A stretch of 64,000 nucleotides of DNA from an uncultured Bacilli bacterium (lineage in GTDB: Bacteria; Bacillota_I; Bacilli_A; RF39; UBA660): positions 1 to 64,000 of the forward strand of contig CAKPHC010000005.1 of NCBI GenBank assembly GCA_934155645.1. Direction: 5' to 3'. Below are positions 36,423-43,943 of this stretch, piece after piece. The notes below the pieces were generated by a model. It was given only the letters and a program-made list of their open reading frames with translations. It had not been told where the DNA came from and searched no databases. The position numbers and the translations under genes are program-made. How positions within the stretch are numbered: position 1 is the stretch's first letter; every line of letters starts with the position of its first letter.

Positions 36423-36471
36423 ATAATTCCTCCTAATAAACTATATGTATCAAAGAAATTAATATGACAAA

Positions 36472-36494
36472 ATAAAAAGCACCTAAGTGCTTTT
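36472..36494 (-). terminator. spoVG terminator
   Basis: AAAAGCAC / GTGCTTTT hairpin with T run on the minus strand just after the spoVG stop. Confidence 0.8.
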
Positions 36495-36499
36495 AAATA

Positions 36500-36775
36500 C
36501 TATTCTTCTTCTGAAGGTTGATCAGCATTTTTGTATGCTTCGAAAATAGCTTCTTCGAACATTGCACGACCTTCTGGATTAATTGGGTGTGCTATGTCAC
36601 GATAACCACCAGTAGCAGTTTTTCTACTTGGCATTGCAATAAATAATCCATTATCTCCTTCGATAATTCTTATGTCATGTACTGCGAAACTATCATCTAT
36701 CAATACAGACGCAATTCCTTTCATTCGTGAATTTTCTTTTTCGATTTTTCTCACGTTTACAGATGTGATTTTCAT
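36500..36775 (-). CDS. spoVG: SpoVG septation/RNA-binding regulator
   Basis: SpoVG is a small nucleic-acid-binding regulator affecting septation, sporulation and envelope genes. The 91-residue protein starts MKITSVNVRKI and contains VHDIRIIEG and MPSRKTATGGYRDIAHPINPE, the SpoVG signature. AGGAGG precedes the ATG. It is flanked by veg and yabP. A sigma-H promoter is known for spoVG in Bacillus, but none could be read with confidence here. Confidence 0.97.
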   Translation of the reverse strand: MKITSVNVRKIEKENSRMKGIASVLIDDSFAVHDIRIIEGDNGLFIAMPSRKTATGGYRDIAHPINPEGRAMFEEAIFEAYKNADQPSEEE

Positions 36776-36865
36776 TTGCCTATCCTCCTTTTAGTTATAA
36801 CCATAATGACTACAACCTTATACTATGATATTATAATAAATTCTCACAAAATGCAACTGATTTCG

Positions 36866-37090
36866 TTATTTATCAATAAAAATTTCTAAACTATCAGTTA
36901 AAACATCAGTATAAGTAAAGGACCTTATTTGCTCGTTGTCGTTATCAACTTTTACTAAAAACACATAATTATATGTATTTGCTATTGTTCCACAAAACTC
37001 TTCAATTTGATTTCTGCTACCATTAAACCTAAAATTTAGACTTTCACCCTTTCTACTTTCCAAGTCTTGCTTTATTTTTTCTATATTCAT
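36866..37090 (-). CDS. veg: Veg protein
   Basis: Veg (74 residues) is a small Firmicute protein tied to biofilm gene control and spore outgrowth in Bacillus. The core ESRKGESLNFRFNGSRNQIE and the C-terminal block RSFTYTDVLTDSLEIFI match the family. Its ATG overlaps the TGA of yabG as ATGA, so it is translationally coupled to yabG. In Bacillus it is a separate, strongly expressed unit right after yabG. Confidence 0.95.
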   Translation of the reverse strand: MNIEKIKQDLESRKGESLNFRFNGSRNQIEEFCGTIANTYNYVFLVKVDNDNEQIRSFTYTDVLTDSLEIFIDK

Positions 37091-37866
37091 CTTGGATACC
37101 CCGTATACATGGTTCCATTAGTAATAATACCACCTATACCCTCTTCCTTATATTTAGTTTTTTCAATAATATTTAACAATTCTATTGGTTTACTTTTATC
37201 AGATAAGGCAACCGAAGAAGCAATAATAGCAGGATCTAAGGCATGTAAATTCACTCTTTTAGGACTACTCGCAAAATTAGCGCCAGCCTTAATTAATTCT
37301 TCGTAATCAGATTGACAAGCACCAGCTATTATTATCAATTTATCGTGTGACTTTTCATAATCTCTAGCCGCTTTTACTGAGTTAACAAAATTTCTGCTAT
37401 TTTTATAACTATCTAAATTATCCATCTTTCCTTTCTTTTTATAAAAAACATCATGTCCTGTAATTACTACTATATCCGGGTTTAAATCTTCTAAATATTT
37501 CCCTATTTCTTCGGGTACTTCATTCTCTTTTAGATTTACTCCATATGCTTTGATTTTCAATTTCTTATAAAAATTCATACACCTTTCCAAATATTCTGTA
37601 TCACCATCAAAATGAAGAATTTTTCCAGGCAAATAAAAATATTCGTTACGATCTAAATTTATAGTAGTACTCACCCTATCTATAACATCATTATCATCAA
37701 TATTAGCGTTTTCAACTAATTTTAAATCATCAGTACTACTGTCAGCACAAAGCCTTATGTTTAAACCTTTTAAATACGCTACCTTATCATCTATTCTCAT
37801 TATTTTAAAGACAATATCGTTATTATAGGATTTTCTAGTTACTAAATCTCCAATTTTAAAAAACAT
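37087..37866 (-). CDS. yabG: sporulation-specific protease YabG
   Basis: YabG is a cysteine protease that trims spore coat proteins and, in Clostridioides, pre-pro-SleC and CspBA. The 259-residue protein has FFKIGDLVTRKSYNNDIVFK at the N terminus, the histidine motif VVITGHDVFYKK and the cysteine motif IIAGACQSDYEELIKAGANF. Its position between rsmA and veg matches Bacillus. It stops at TGA, overlapping veg. Transcription in the mother cell by sigma-K is usual for the family. Confidence 0.95.
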   Translation of the reverse strand: MFFKIGDLVTRKSYNNDIVFKIMRIDDKVAYLKGLNIRLCADSSTDDLKLVENANIDDNDVIDRVSTTINLDRNEYFYLPGKILHFDGDTEYLERCMNFYKKLKIKAYGVNLKENEVPEEIGKYLEDLNPDIVVITGHDVFYKKKGKMDNLDSYKNSRNFVNSVKAARDYEKSHDKLIIIAGACQSDYEELIKAGANFASSPKRVNLHALDPAIIASSVALSDKSKPIELLNIIEKTKYKEEGIGGIITNGTMYTGYPR

Positions 37867-37908
37867 ATAATCATCTCCAAATAATTATATGTTTCAAAAT
37901 CATAAATA

Positions 37909-38733
37909 TTATAAATTATTACTTATATCAATAAATATATCAATACTTAACTGTTCAGCACGTGCACTTAAGTCAAAATTATATTTTCTTAATACTTCTT
38001 CAATTTTTGCTAAATCATACGTCCTTAAATTGTTACGTAAAGTTTTGCGCTTTTGAACAAAACTATCTTTAACAAGCCTATAAAAAAGATTAATATTTTT
38101 AACTGGTATTCTTTCTTTCTTGGTAAATTCAATTACTACGCTATCTACATTTGGTTTAGGAACAAAAACGTTTCTACTAACATCTAATGCTTTTCTTATA
38201 TTATAGTTATATTGCAAAAAAACACTTAGTGAATTATAGTTTTTAGTATTTGGCTTAGCATTAAATCTATCACCAACTTCTTTTTGAACCATAACCAACA
38301 TTTTATCAATACCAATACAATTATCAATAATTTTCATTATGATTGGCGTAGTTATATAATATGGCAAATTAGCTATTAAATACAAATTTTTATAATTATA
38401 CTTACTTATATCAGTCAATACATCTGCCTTTAAAAAATCTTGATATATAACTTCTACGTTATCACAATCTTTCAAATTATTTGCCAACATATCTTTAAGA
38501 GTTGTATCTATTTCATAGCAAAGAACAGCTCCTGCATTTTTACTCAATTTATATGTTAGAGCCCCTGCACCGGGACCAACCTCAATAACCAAAGTATCCT
38601 CATCCATCTTTGCTTCTCTAATAATATTATCTATAATATTTTCATCTGCTATAAAATTTTGACCAAATTTCTTCTTAAAATTAAAATCATATTTTTTTAT
38701 ATTATTATTTATTTCTGTTGGTGAATACTTCAT
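37909..38733 (-). CDS. rsmA: 16S rRNA dimethyladenosine transferase RsmA (KsgA)
   Basis: RsmA dimethylates two adjacent adenines near the 3' end of 16S rRNA, a late 30S assembly step. The 274-residue protein has the motifs KKFGQNFIADENIID, VIEVGPGAGALTYKL and the catalytic NLPYYITTPI. AAGGAGGTTTT precedes the ATG. In Bacillus the RNase M5 gene rnmV lies between the YabE-type gene and rsmA. Here the two are adjacent, separated by a terminator. Confidence 0.97.
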   Translation of the reverse strand: MKYSPTEINNNIKKYDFNFKKKFGQNFIADENIIDNIIREAKMDEDTLVIEVGPGAGALTYKLSKNAGAVLCYEIDTTLKDMLANNLKDCDNVEVIYQDFLKADVLTDISKYNYKNLYLIANLPYYITTPIIMKIIDNCIGIDKMLVMVQKEVGDRFNAKPNTKNYNSLSVFLQYNYNIRKALDVSRNVFVPKPNVDSVVIEFTKKERIPVKNINLFYRLVKDSFVQKRKTLRNNLRTYDLAKIEEVLRKYNFDLSARAEQLSIDIFIDISNNL

Positions 38734-38750
38734 AAAACCTCCTTGTCTTC

Positions 38751-38775
38751 AAAAAAAGTACATTTCTGTACTTTT
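38751..38775 (-). terminator. terminator after the 3D-domain gene
   Basis: AAAAGTAC / GTACTTTT hairpin with a 6-base loop and seven T on the minus strand, directly after the 3D-domain gene and before rsmA. Confidence 0.8.
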
Positions 38776-39349
38776 ACCAACCCCATCTTATTACTTCATA
38801 TGTTACATTTTGTCTTCCTATAGAGTAAGAGCTCTTTTCACTAGGCATTAATAAATCCATTAATGTACCTTTTATAACTCCACCTCTATCTAAAACTACG
38901 GCTGTAATTTGTTCCCCCAATCTGTTACCAGAAATTTTAACAATAGTTCCGCATGGTATTTTAGAGTCTGCAGCAACTATTCTTACAGTACCGTAAGTAT
39001 TATCATAAAAATATATATTACCATTTCTAACATCGGTTTTAGGTGGACATGCAGCATAACCTGTACAACCAACACAATCTGGTCCATAACCTGTCATAGT
39101 CCCTTGAAATATAACAGGATTAGTACTACCATACTGTAATACTTCACTAATGTTACTGGCATATATTGTTTCCACAACTTCTGGATTATATTTTGACACT
39201 AAGTGAACCGCCTGTATAGAATTAATACTACTTACATTATACGAAATCAATTCTTCTTTTTTATTACCACTTACTACTATCAAAAACATAATAATTAGTA
39301 CACCTATAACGCAAAGTTGATTTCTTATCATACACAACACTTTTTTCAT
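38774..39349 (-). CDS. secreted 3D-domain protein (short YabE/RpfB-like)
   Basis: This 191-residue protein has a signal anchor (10-28) and a C-terminal 3D domain (named for three aspartates) with TMTGYGPDCVGCTGYAACPP, ADSKIPCGTIVKI and VVLDRGG, the fold of lytic transglycosylases such as MltA. B. subtilis YabE, at the same site, also has ubiquitin-like and G5 repeats, missing here. The conserved cysteine set (C-x2-C) remains. It is a likely peptidoglycan hydrolase acting outside the membrane. GAGGCGACAAT precedes the ATG. Confidence 0.87.
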   Translation of the reverse strand: MKKVLCMIRNQLCVIGVLIIMFLIVVSGNKKEELISYNVSSINSIQAVHLVSKYNPEVVETIYASNISEVLQYGSTNPVIFQGTMTGYGPDCVGCTGYAACPPKTDVRNGNIYFYDNTYGTVRIVAADSKIPCGTIVKISGNRLGEQITAVVLDRGGVIKGTLMDLLMPSEKSSYSIGRQNVTYEVIRWGW

Positions 39350-39389
39350 ATTGTCGCCTCATCTTTACAAATTTATGATAGCACACTCA

Positions 39390-40139
39390 TTATTTTAAGT
39401 CAAATATTCTAAAAACGTTATTGGTTGTAATTTTTTCCACTTCTTTTGTGGAAACTTTTTTAATACTAGATATTTTATCCACAATTATGGGGATATATTT
39501 AGGGGAATTAGTACTACCTCTATATGGCTCTGGTGCTAAATAGGGACTATCTGTTTCTAAAACAATATTTTCTAAAGGAATATTTTCTACAACTGTAAAT
39601 AATTTGCTGTTTTTAAAAGTAATAACCCCACCTATTCCTAAACAATATCCCAATTTAATATAAAGATTAGCAACTTCAATACTCCCGTTAAAACAATGAA
39701 TAACACCATTTAAATTATATTTTTTTAAACAATCATAAGTATCTTGAAAGGCGTCTCTGGAGTGAATAACAACCGGCATTTCTAGTTCTTGCGCTATTTT
39801 TAATTGAGCTTCAAATAGTTCTAATTGTTCACTTCTATCATCTTTACCATAATGATAATCTAATCCTATTTCACCTACGCCCACTATCTTAGGATTAGAT
39901 TTTAATATGTCTTTCAAACTTTCCAAATCATTATCAGTTACTAAGGTAACTTCACTAGGATGAAAACCAATAGTAGCATATACATTATCGTTATTTTTGA
40001 TTATTTCTAACGCATCTTCTATCCCTTTTTTGTCACAGCCACTTATAATTAATCTTTCTACACCATTAACAAAGGCCTCATTTATTATAGTATTAACTTT
40101 ATTATCATTTTCTAAATGTAAATGTGTATCTATTAGCAT
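39390..40139 (-). CDS. tatD: TatD-family metal-dependent deoxyribonuclease
   Basis: TatD proteins are metal-dependent 3'-5' DNases, probably in repair. The 249-residue protein has the TIM-barrel metal motifs DTHLHL at the N terminus, GEIGLDYHY, VIHSRDA, HCFNGS and LETDSPYLAP. It follows metG as in Bacillus (metS-yabD). AGGAGGTATT precedes the ATG. Confidence 0.95.
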   Translation of the reverse strand: MLIDTHLHLENDNKVNTIINEAFVNGVERLIISGCDKKGIEDALEIIKNNDNVYATIGFHPSEVTLVTDNDLESLKDILKSNPKIVGVGEIGLDYHYGKDDRSEQLELFEAQLKIAQELEMPVVIHSRDAFQDTYDCLKKYNLNGVIHCFNGSIEVANLYIKLGYCLGIGGVITFKNSKLFTVVENIPLENIVLETDSPYLAPEPYRGSTNSPKYIPIIVDKISSIKKVSTKEVEKITTNNVFRIFDLK

Positions 40140-40170
40140 AATACCTCCTACCTACAATTATATACCAAAG

Positions 40171-40202
40171 AAAAAAATATTGACAAAAAATCAATATTTT
40201 TT
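40171..40202 (-). terminator. metG terminator
   Basis: AAAATATTGA / TCAATATTTT hairpin with a long T run on the minus strand, right after the metG stop. Confidence 0.75.
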
Positions 40203-40207
40203 AATAA

Positions 40208-41758
40208 CTACATATCCTTAGCATCTTCTATCTCTTTTAATTTAACATCTTTATCAATACGTTGGAATAGAGGACTAGGTGCTATTGTTGAATAATTATT
40301 TTGCTCATTGTAGTTTTCTGCTTTGTCATCTATATTTAATTGCCTAAATATTTCATCACTAGTATCTGGAAGATATGGTTTTAAGAATACTGCACAACAT
40401 CTTATAGATTCTAGTAAATTATAAATAACTGTCTCTAATCTAGGTTTATTACTATCATCTTTTGCTAAACTCCAAGGTGTTGTATCATCAATATACTTAT
40501 TACTTTTTCTCAATACATCAAATATTTCGTCAAGTGCAGCACCAATTTCTAAATTGGCCATTTTTTTATCAACATTATCAGATAGATTATTAATGCTTTG
40601 AATTAATCCTTCATCAACCGAATCCACACATTTAGTGTTTTTAACTTTTCCATCAAAATATTTATTAGCCATTGAAATGGTTCTGTTAACTAAATTACCT
40701 AATATGTTAGCTAAATCGCTGTTAATTCTATCTATCAATAATTCATAAGTAAGCGTTCCATCATTTGCATATGGAATTTCATGTAAAACATAATATCTTA
40801 CCGCATCAACGCCGAAGTACTTAACTAAGTCATCTGCATAAATAATATTACCTTTAGATTTACTCATCTTATCGTTACCACACAATAACCAAGGATGTCC
40901 AAAGATTTGTTTTGGAAGTGGTAAATCTAAAGACATTAAGAAACAAGGCCAATATATTGTATGAAATCTAATTATATCTTTTCCCACTAAATGTAAATCT
41001 GCTGGCCAATACTTTTTAAATTCATCAGTAGGATTATCAACATCATATCCTATATTAGTAATATAATTAGTAAGTGCATCTAACCAAACATATACAACAT
41101 GTTTAGGATTAAATTCTACTGGTATTCCCCAACTAAATGATGTTCTGGAAATACATAAATCTTGCAATCCCGGTTTAATAAAATTATTAATCATTTCATT
41201 TTTTCTTGAATCTGGTTTAATAAAATCGGGATGGCTATTGTAATACTCAACTAATTTATCTTGATATTTAGATAATTTAAAGAAATAAGCCTCTTCACTT
41301 GCTTTCGTTACTTCTCTTCCACAATCAGGACATTTTCCATCTACCAATTGACTTTCGGTAAAGAAAGACTCACATGGTGTACAATATAATCCTTCATATT
41401 TACCTAAATATATATCACCTTTTTCATACATTTTATTAAATATTTTCTGAACTTCTTTCTCATGATTAGGGTCAGTAGTTCTTACAAATCTATCATAACT
41501 TGTATTCATTATATCCCAAATACTTTTAATTTCTGTTGCTATTTCATCAACAAATTCTTGTGGTGTTAAACCTTTTTCCTTTGCTTTAATTTCTATTTTC
41601 TCACCATGTTCATCTGTACCAGTTTGAAAATAAACATTAAATCCCTTTTGCCTTTTATATCTAGCAATAGCATCAGCCAAAACTATTTCATAAGTATTAC
41701 CTATATGAGGTTTTCCTGAAGTATATGCTATTGCAGTCGAAATATAATATTTATCCAT
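40208..41758 (-). CDS. metG: methionyl-tRNA synthetase
   Basis: MetRS charges initiator and elongator tRNA-Met. The 516-residue class I enzyme has the HIGH motif GKPHIGNTYE, a zinc knuckle with CTPCESF and CPDCGRE, and KMSKSKGN. The C-terminal Trbp111-like domain of many MetRS (B. subtilis about 664 residues) is absent, so it ends after the anticodon-binding helices. It is the second gene of a T-box controlled operon with dut, 17 bases after it. AGGAGTGATAAT precedes the ATG. Confidence 0.97.
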   Translation of the reverse strand: MDKYYISTAIAYTSGKPHIGNTYEIVLADAIARYKRQKGFNVYFQTGTDEHGEKIEIKAKEKGLTPQEFVDEIATEIKSIWDIMNTSYDRFVRTTDPNHEKEVQKIFNKMYEKGDIYLGKYEGLYCTPCESFFTESQLVDGKCPDCGREVTKASEEAYFFKLSKYQDKLVEYYNSHPDFIKPDSRKNEMINNFIKPGLQDLCISRTSFSWGIPVEFNPKHVVYVWLDALTNYITNIGYDVDNPTDEFKKYWPADLHLVGKDIIRFHTIYWPCFLMSLDLPLPKQIFGHPWLLCGNDKMSKSKGNIIYADDLVKYFGVDAVRYYVLHEIPYANDGTLTYELLIDRINSDLANILGNLVNRTISMANKYFDGKVKNTKCVDSVDEGLIQSINNLSDNVDKKMANLEIGAALDEIFDVLRKSNKYIDDTTPWSLAKDDSNKPRLETVIYNLLESIRCCAVFLKPYLPDTSDEIFRQLNIDDKAENYNEQNNYSTIAPSPLFQRIDKDVKLKEIEDAKDM

Positions 41759-41775
41759 ATTATCACTCCTTATAT

Positions 41776-42255
41776 TTATTTATTAGTGGAACCTATTCCA
41801 CCAGTTCTCTTATTTGTTATTTCCTCTTCATTATCTGTTACTAAAAATTTAGTAAAAATTCCTTGGCAAATCGCATCACCAATTTTAATTTCAAAGTCTT
41901 CTGTTCCTTCATTTTGAAGTTTAATCCATATATGTCCCTCATTATTACTATTTCCATAATAATCTTTATCTATAATTCCTACTTGATTACACATCCGAAT
42001 ATTATACTTAAATCCCATACTACTTCTTACAAAAAGAAATAAAACTTCATCATCGTTCATATTTGCCTTAACTCCAGTTGGAATTTTCTTAGATTCACCT
42101 GGCTTCAAAGTAATATTATTTAAAGAATAAAAATCATAACCAGCACTATGTTGTGTACTTCTTTTTGGAAGTTGATAATTTTCATATAAAGCTTTGTCAC
42201 AACTACAATCAGTACAAAATTGATTAAAACTTATTTTTTCAAAGAATCTTGCCAT
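41776..42255 (-). CDS. dut: dUTPase-fold protein (dUTP diphosphatase)
   Basis: Trimeric dUTPases hydrolyse dUTP to dUMP and keep uracil out of DNA. The 159-residue protein has the motifs STQHSAGYDFYS, FVRSSMGFKYNI, NQVGIIDKDYYGN and C-terminal RTGGIGSTNK, in the usual order. The N-terminal extension with two close cysteines (CTDCSC) is unusual. AGGAGGAGAAATT precedes the chosen ATG; the frame begins six codons earlier inside that site. It is the first gene after a T-box leader. Confidence 0.9.
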   Translation of the reverse strand: MARFFEKISFNQFCTDCSCDKALYENYQLPKRSTQHSAGYDFYSLNNITLKPGESKKIPTGVKANMNDDEVLFLFVRSSMGFKYNIRMCNQVGIIDKDYYGNSNNEGHIWIKLQNEGTEDFEIKIGDAICQGIFTKFLVTDNEEEITNKRTGGIGSTNK

Positions 42256-42270
42256 AATTTCTCCTCCTAA

Positions 42271-42490
42271 CAAAAAACACGATTATTTCATTCCTAAGGA
42301 CGAAATTACCGTGTTACCACCTTAATTCATAGTTATACTATGCACTCAATGCATTAACGCTGCCAACGTACTAACCTACATATCGATTAATAAAGCTCAA
42401 GAACCATTTTCAGTAACAATTATACCCTTTTTCACCAACCAAGAGTTCTCTACACTAATTAATTACATCTCTTTCCATCACTGCCATTAA
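42271..42490 (-). promoter_or_regulatory. T-box leader controlling dut-metG
   Basis: On the minus strand the leader has the AGAGAACTC / CTTGAG stem I features, the T-box sequence AAGGTGGTAACACGGTAA (42306-42323) and a competing terminator (stem ACACG...CGTGT, 42274-42316, followed by six T). T-box leaders sense uncharged tRNA and allow read-through when the cognate tRNA is not charged. An ATG at 42405-42407, just before TTCTTGAG, is in a plausible specifier position and would fit metG. Confidence 0.85.
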
Positions 42491-42505
42491 TAATTTATGC
42501 ATAAC

Positions 42506-42534
42506 ATTATAACACTATTAGTTTTATTCTTCAA
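42506..42534 (-). promoter_or_regulatory. promoter of the T-box/dut/metG transcript
   Basis: TTGAAG (-35, 42529-42534, within the last codons of spoVT), a 17-base spacer and TATAAT (-10, 42506-42511) with an upstream TG, on the minus strand. Confidence 0.6.
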
Positions 42535-43054
42535 TATGTTTTCCCAAAAATTGTGCTGCAATCTGTGCCGTTTTTCCTTCTAAATCATCTATATTAGCAT
42601 TATTATCGAATATTATAACTAAACCTATTGAATCGCCATTAGAAATAATTGTACTAATCGCATAACTACAACAAACCGATTTATTTGCTACTATTTCTAA
42701 ATTTTTTGATTCTTTCTGAATTATATTTACTCTTTTATTTATACAATCTTCAAGATAACCACTAATTCCCTTTGATAAATAATCTTTCTTTAACGCAGTT
42801 GTACAGGCTACAATATTATCTCTATCAGTTATAATTATATCCTTCTTCAAAGCATTACCAATTACTTCAGTATAAACTTCCGCCAAATGAACCAAATTAT
42901 TCATAGAGGAATGTTTCTTTAAGGCAACCATATCATCTTCAACAAATATTTCTAATGAGGTCCCATCTTTTATCCCAAGAGTCCTTCTAATTTCCTTTGG
43001 TATTACAACTCTACCTAAATCATCAATTCTCCTAACTACACCTGTTGTTTCCAT
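42524..43054 (-). CDS. spoVT: stage V sporulation protein T
   Basis: SpoVT is a forespore transcription factor that tunes the sigma-G regulon. The 176-residue protein has an AbrB-type swapped-hairpin DNA-binding domain (TGVVRRIDDLGRVVIPKEIR, 4-25) and a C-terminal GAF-like domain (about 55-176). AbrB itself lacks the GAF part, so the length supports SpoVT. It sits beside mfd as in Bacillus. AAAGAGAGGAAAAACT precedes the ATG. Confidence 0.95.
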   Translation of the reverse strand: METTGVVRRIDDLGRVVIPKEIRRTLGIKDGTSLEIFVEDDMVALKKHSSMNNLVHLAEVYTEVIGNALKKDIIITDRDNIVACTTALKKDYLSKGISGYLEDCINKRVNIIQKESKNLEIVANKSVCCSYAISTIISNGDSIGLVIIFDNNANIDDLEGKTAQIAAQFLGKHIEE

Positions 43055-43194
43055 AGTTTTTCCTCTCTTTCACACATTAGTATTTGTTGTGTATATAAAA
43101 ATATACATATCCGAATAATTTTTTGCTTACAATTAGATTATAAACGTTTTAAGAGAGTAATTTCTTTGGTAAATTTTACCAATTTTTTTGTAAA

Positions 43195-43219
43195 TAAAAA
43201 AAGCTCAATTATTTGAGCC
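43195..43219 (-). terminator. terminator after the hypothetical gene at 43205
   Basis: AGGCTCAAA / TTGAGCT hairpin followed by seven T on the minus strand, overlapping the stop codon. Confidence 0.8.
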
Positions 43220-43879
43220 TTCTTTTTTAATTTTTACTTTGTCATTTTTAGCCAAATCTACGGAACTTTTTGACAATTCCAGATACTTTTTATAAGTTTC
43301 CTCGGTCATGTTTTTTAATGTCATATTTCTATGAATACTTTCACTTTTTATTCTATTAATCATATTTCCACAAAAATTAACATTAATTAAATTTAACATT
43401 TCGTTGTGCATATTTTCATCAACACAAGGATACAACTTAAGTAAATTATTTGCAAAATCAACTTCAATATTTTGTTTAACAGCTAAAGTTAATGTATCTT
43501 CAAATTCACTTTCAGTATCATCAATATGTCTATGAAAGCTTTTTAAATATTTAGAATCTATTTTTTCAGCGTTATGATTTTTAACGTATTCTTTACTAGA
43601 ATCGCCCTTATCTTCAATCACAACATTTACGCTTTCTACTAAAGCATTTTTTGTATCACTCAACAATTTTTTTATTTTACTATCGTCAATATCTTGTGAA
43701 TAATTGGCATAAATTTTCTTTAAACTTGAAAGAAGCTTAGCAATCTCTATCATTACTGTATTTTTCGATGCCAATTTAAAAGTATCCACATTATTATCTA
43801 TATCCATCAATAACTTATTAAAAAACAATTCTTGATTTCGTTCACTGAACATTGCATTTATATTTTCATCTATGGCCAT
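43205..43879 (-). CDS. conserved-position hypothetical protein between mfd and spoVT
   Basis: This 224-residue protein is soluble, highly charged and mostly helical by composition, with no signal, membrane segment or motif I recognise. It has a single scattered Cys pair, and the C terminus is basic (KNDKVKIKKEGSNN). The start MAIDENINAMF is chosen because AAAAGGTG lies 5 bases upstream; an ATG nine codons earlier has no ribosome binding site. It has its own terminator. The site corresponds to the mfd-spoVT junction of Bacillus, where there is no such gene. Confidence 0.7.
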   Translation of the reverse strand: MAIDENINAMFSERNQELFFNKLLMDIDNNVDTFKLASKNTVMIEIAKLLSSLKKIYANYSQDIDDSKIKKLLSDTKNALVESVNVVIEDKGDSSKEYVKNHNAEKIDSKYLKSFHRHIDDTESEFEDTLTLAVKQNIEVDFANNLLKLYPCVDENMHNEMLNLINVNFCGNMINRIKSESIHRNMTLKNMTEETYKKYLELSKSSVDLAKNDKVKIKKEGSNN

Positions 43880-43943
43880 ATATACACCTTTTTCTTTATT
43901 CTTCATAAGTTAATATTATCAAATATATGTTTAATAGTCAATA

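Noticed and set aside
36423..36470. Sigma-E promoter before yabP
   Set aside because: A TCATATT and a GATACATAT are present, but the spacer is only about nine bases, too short for sigma-E.
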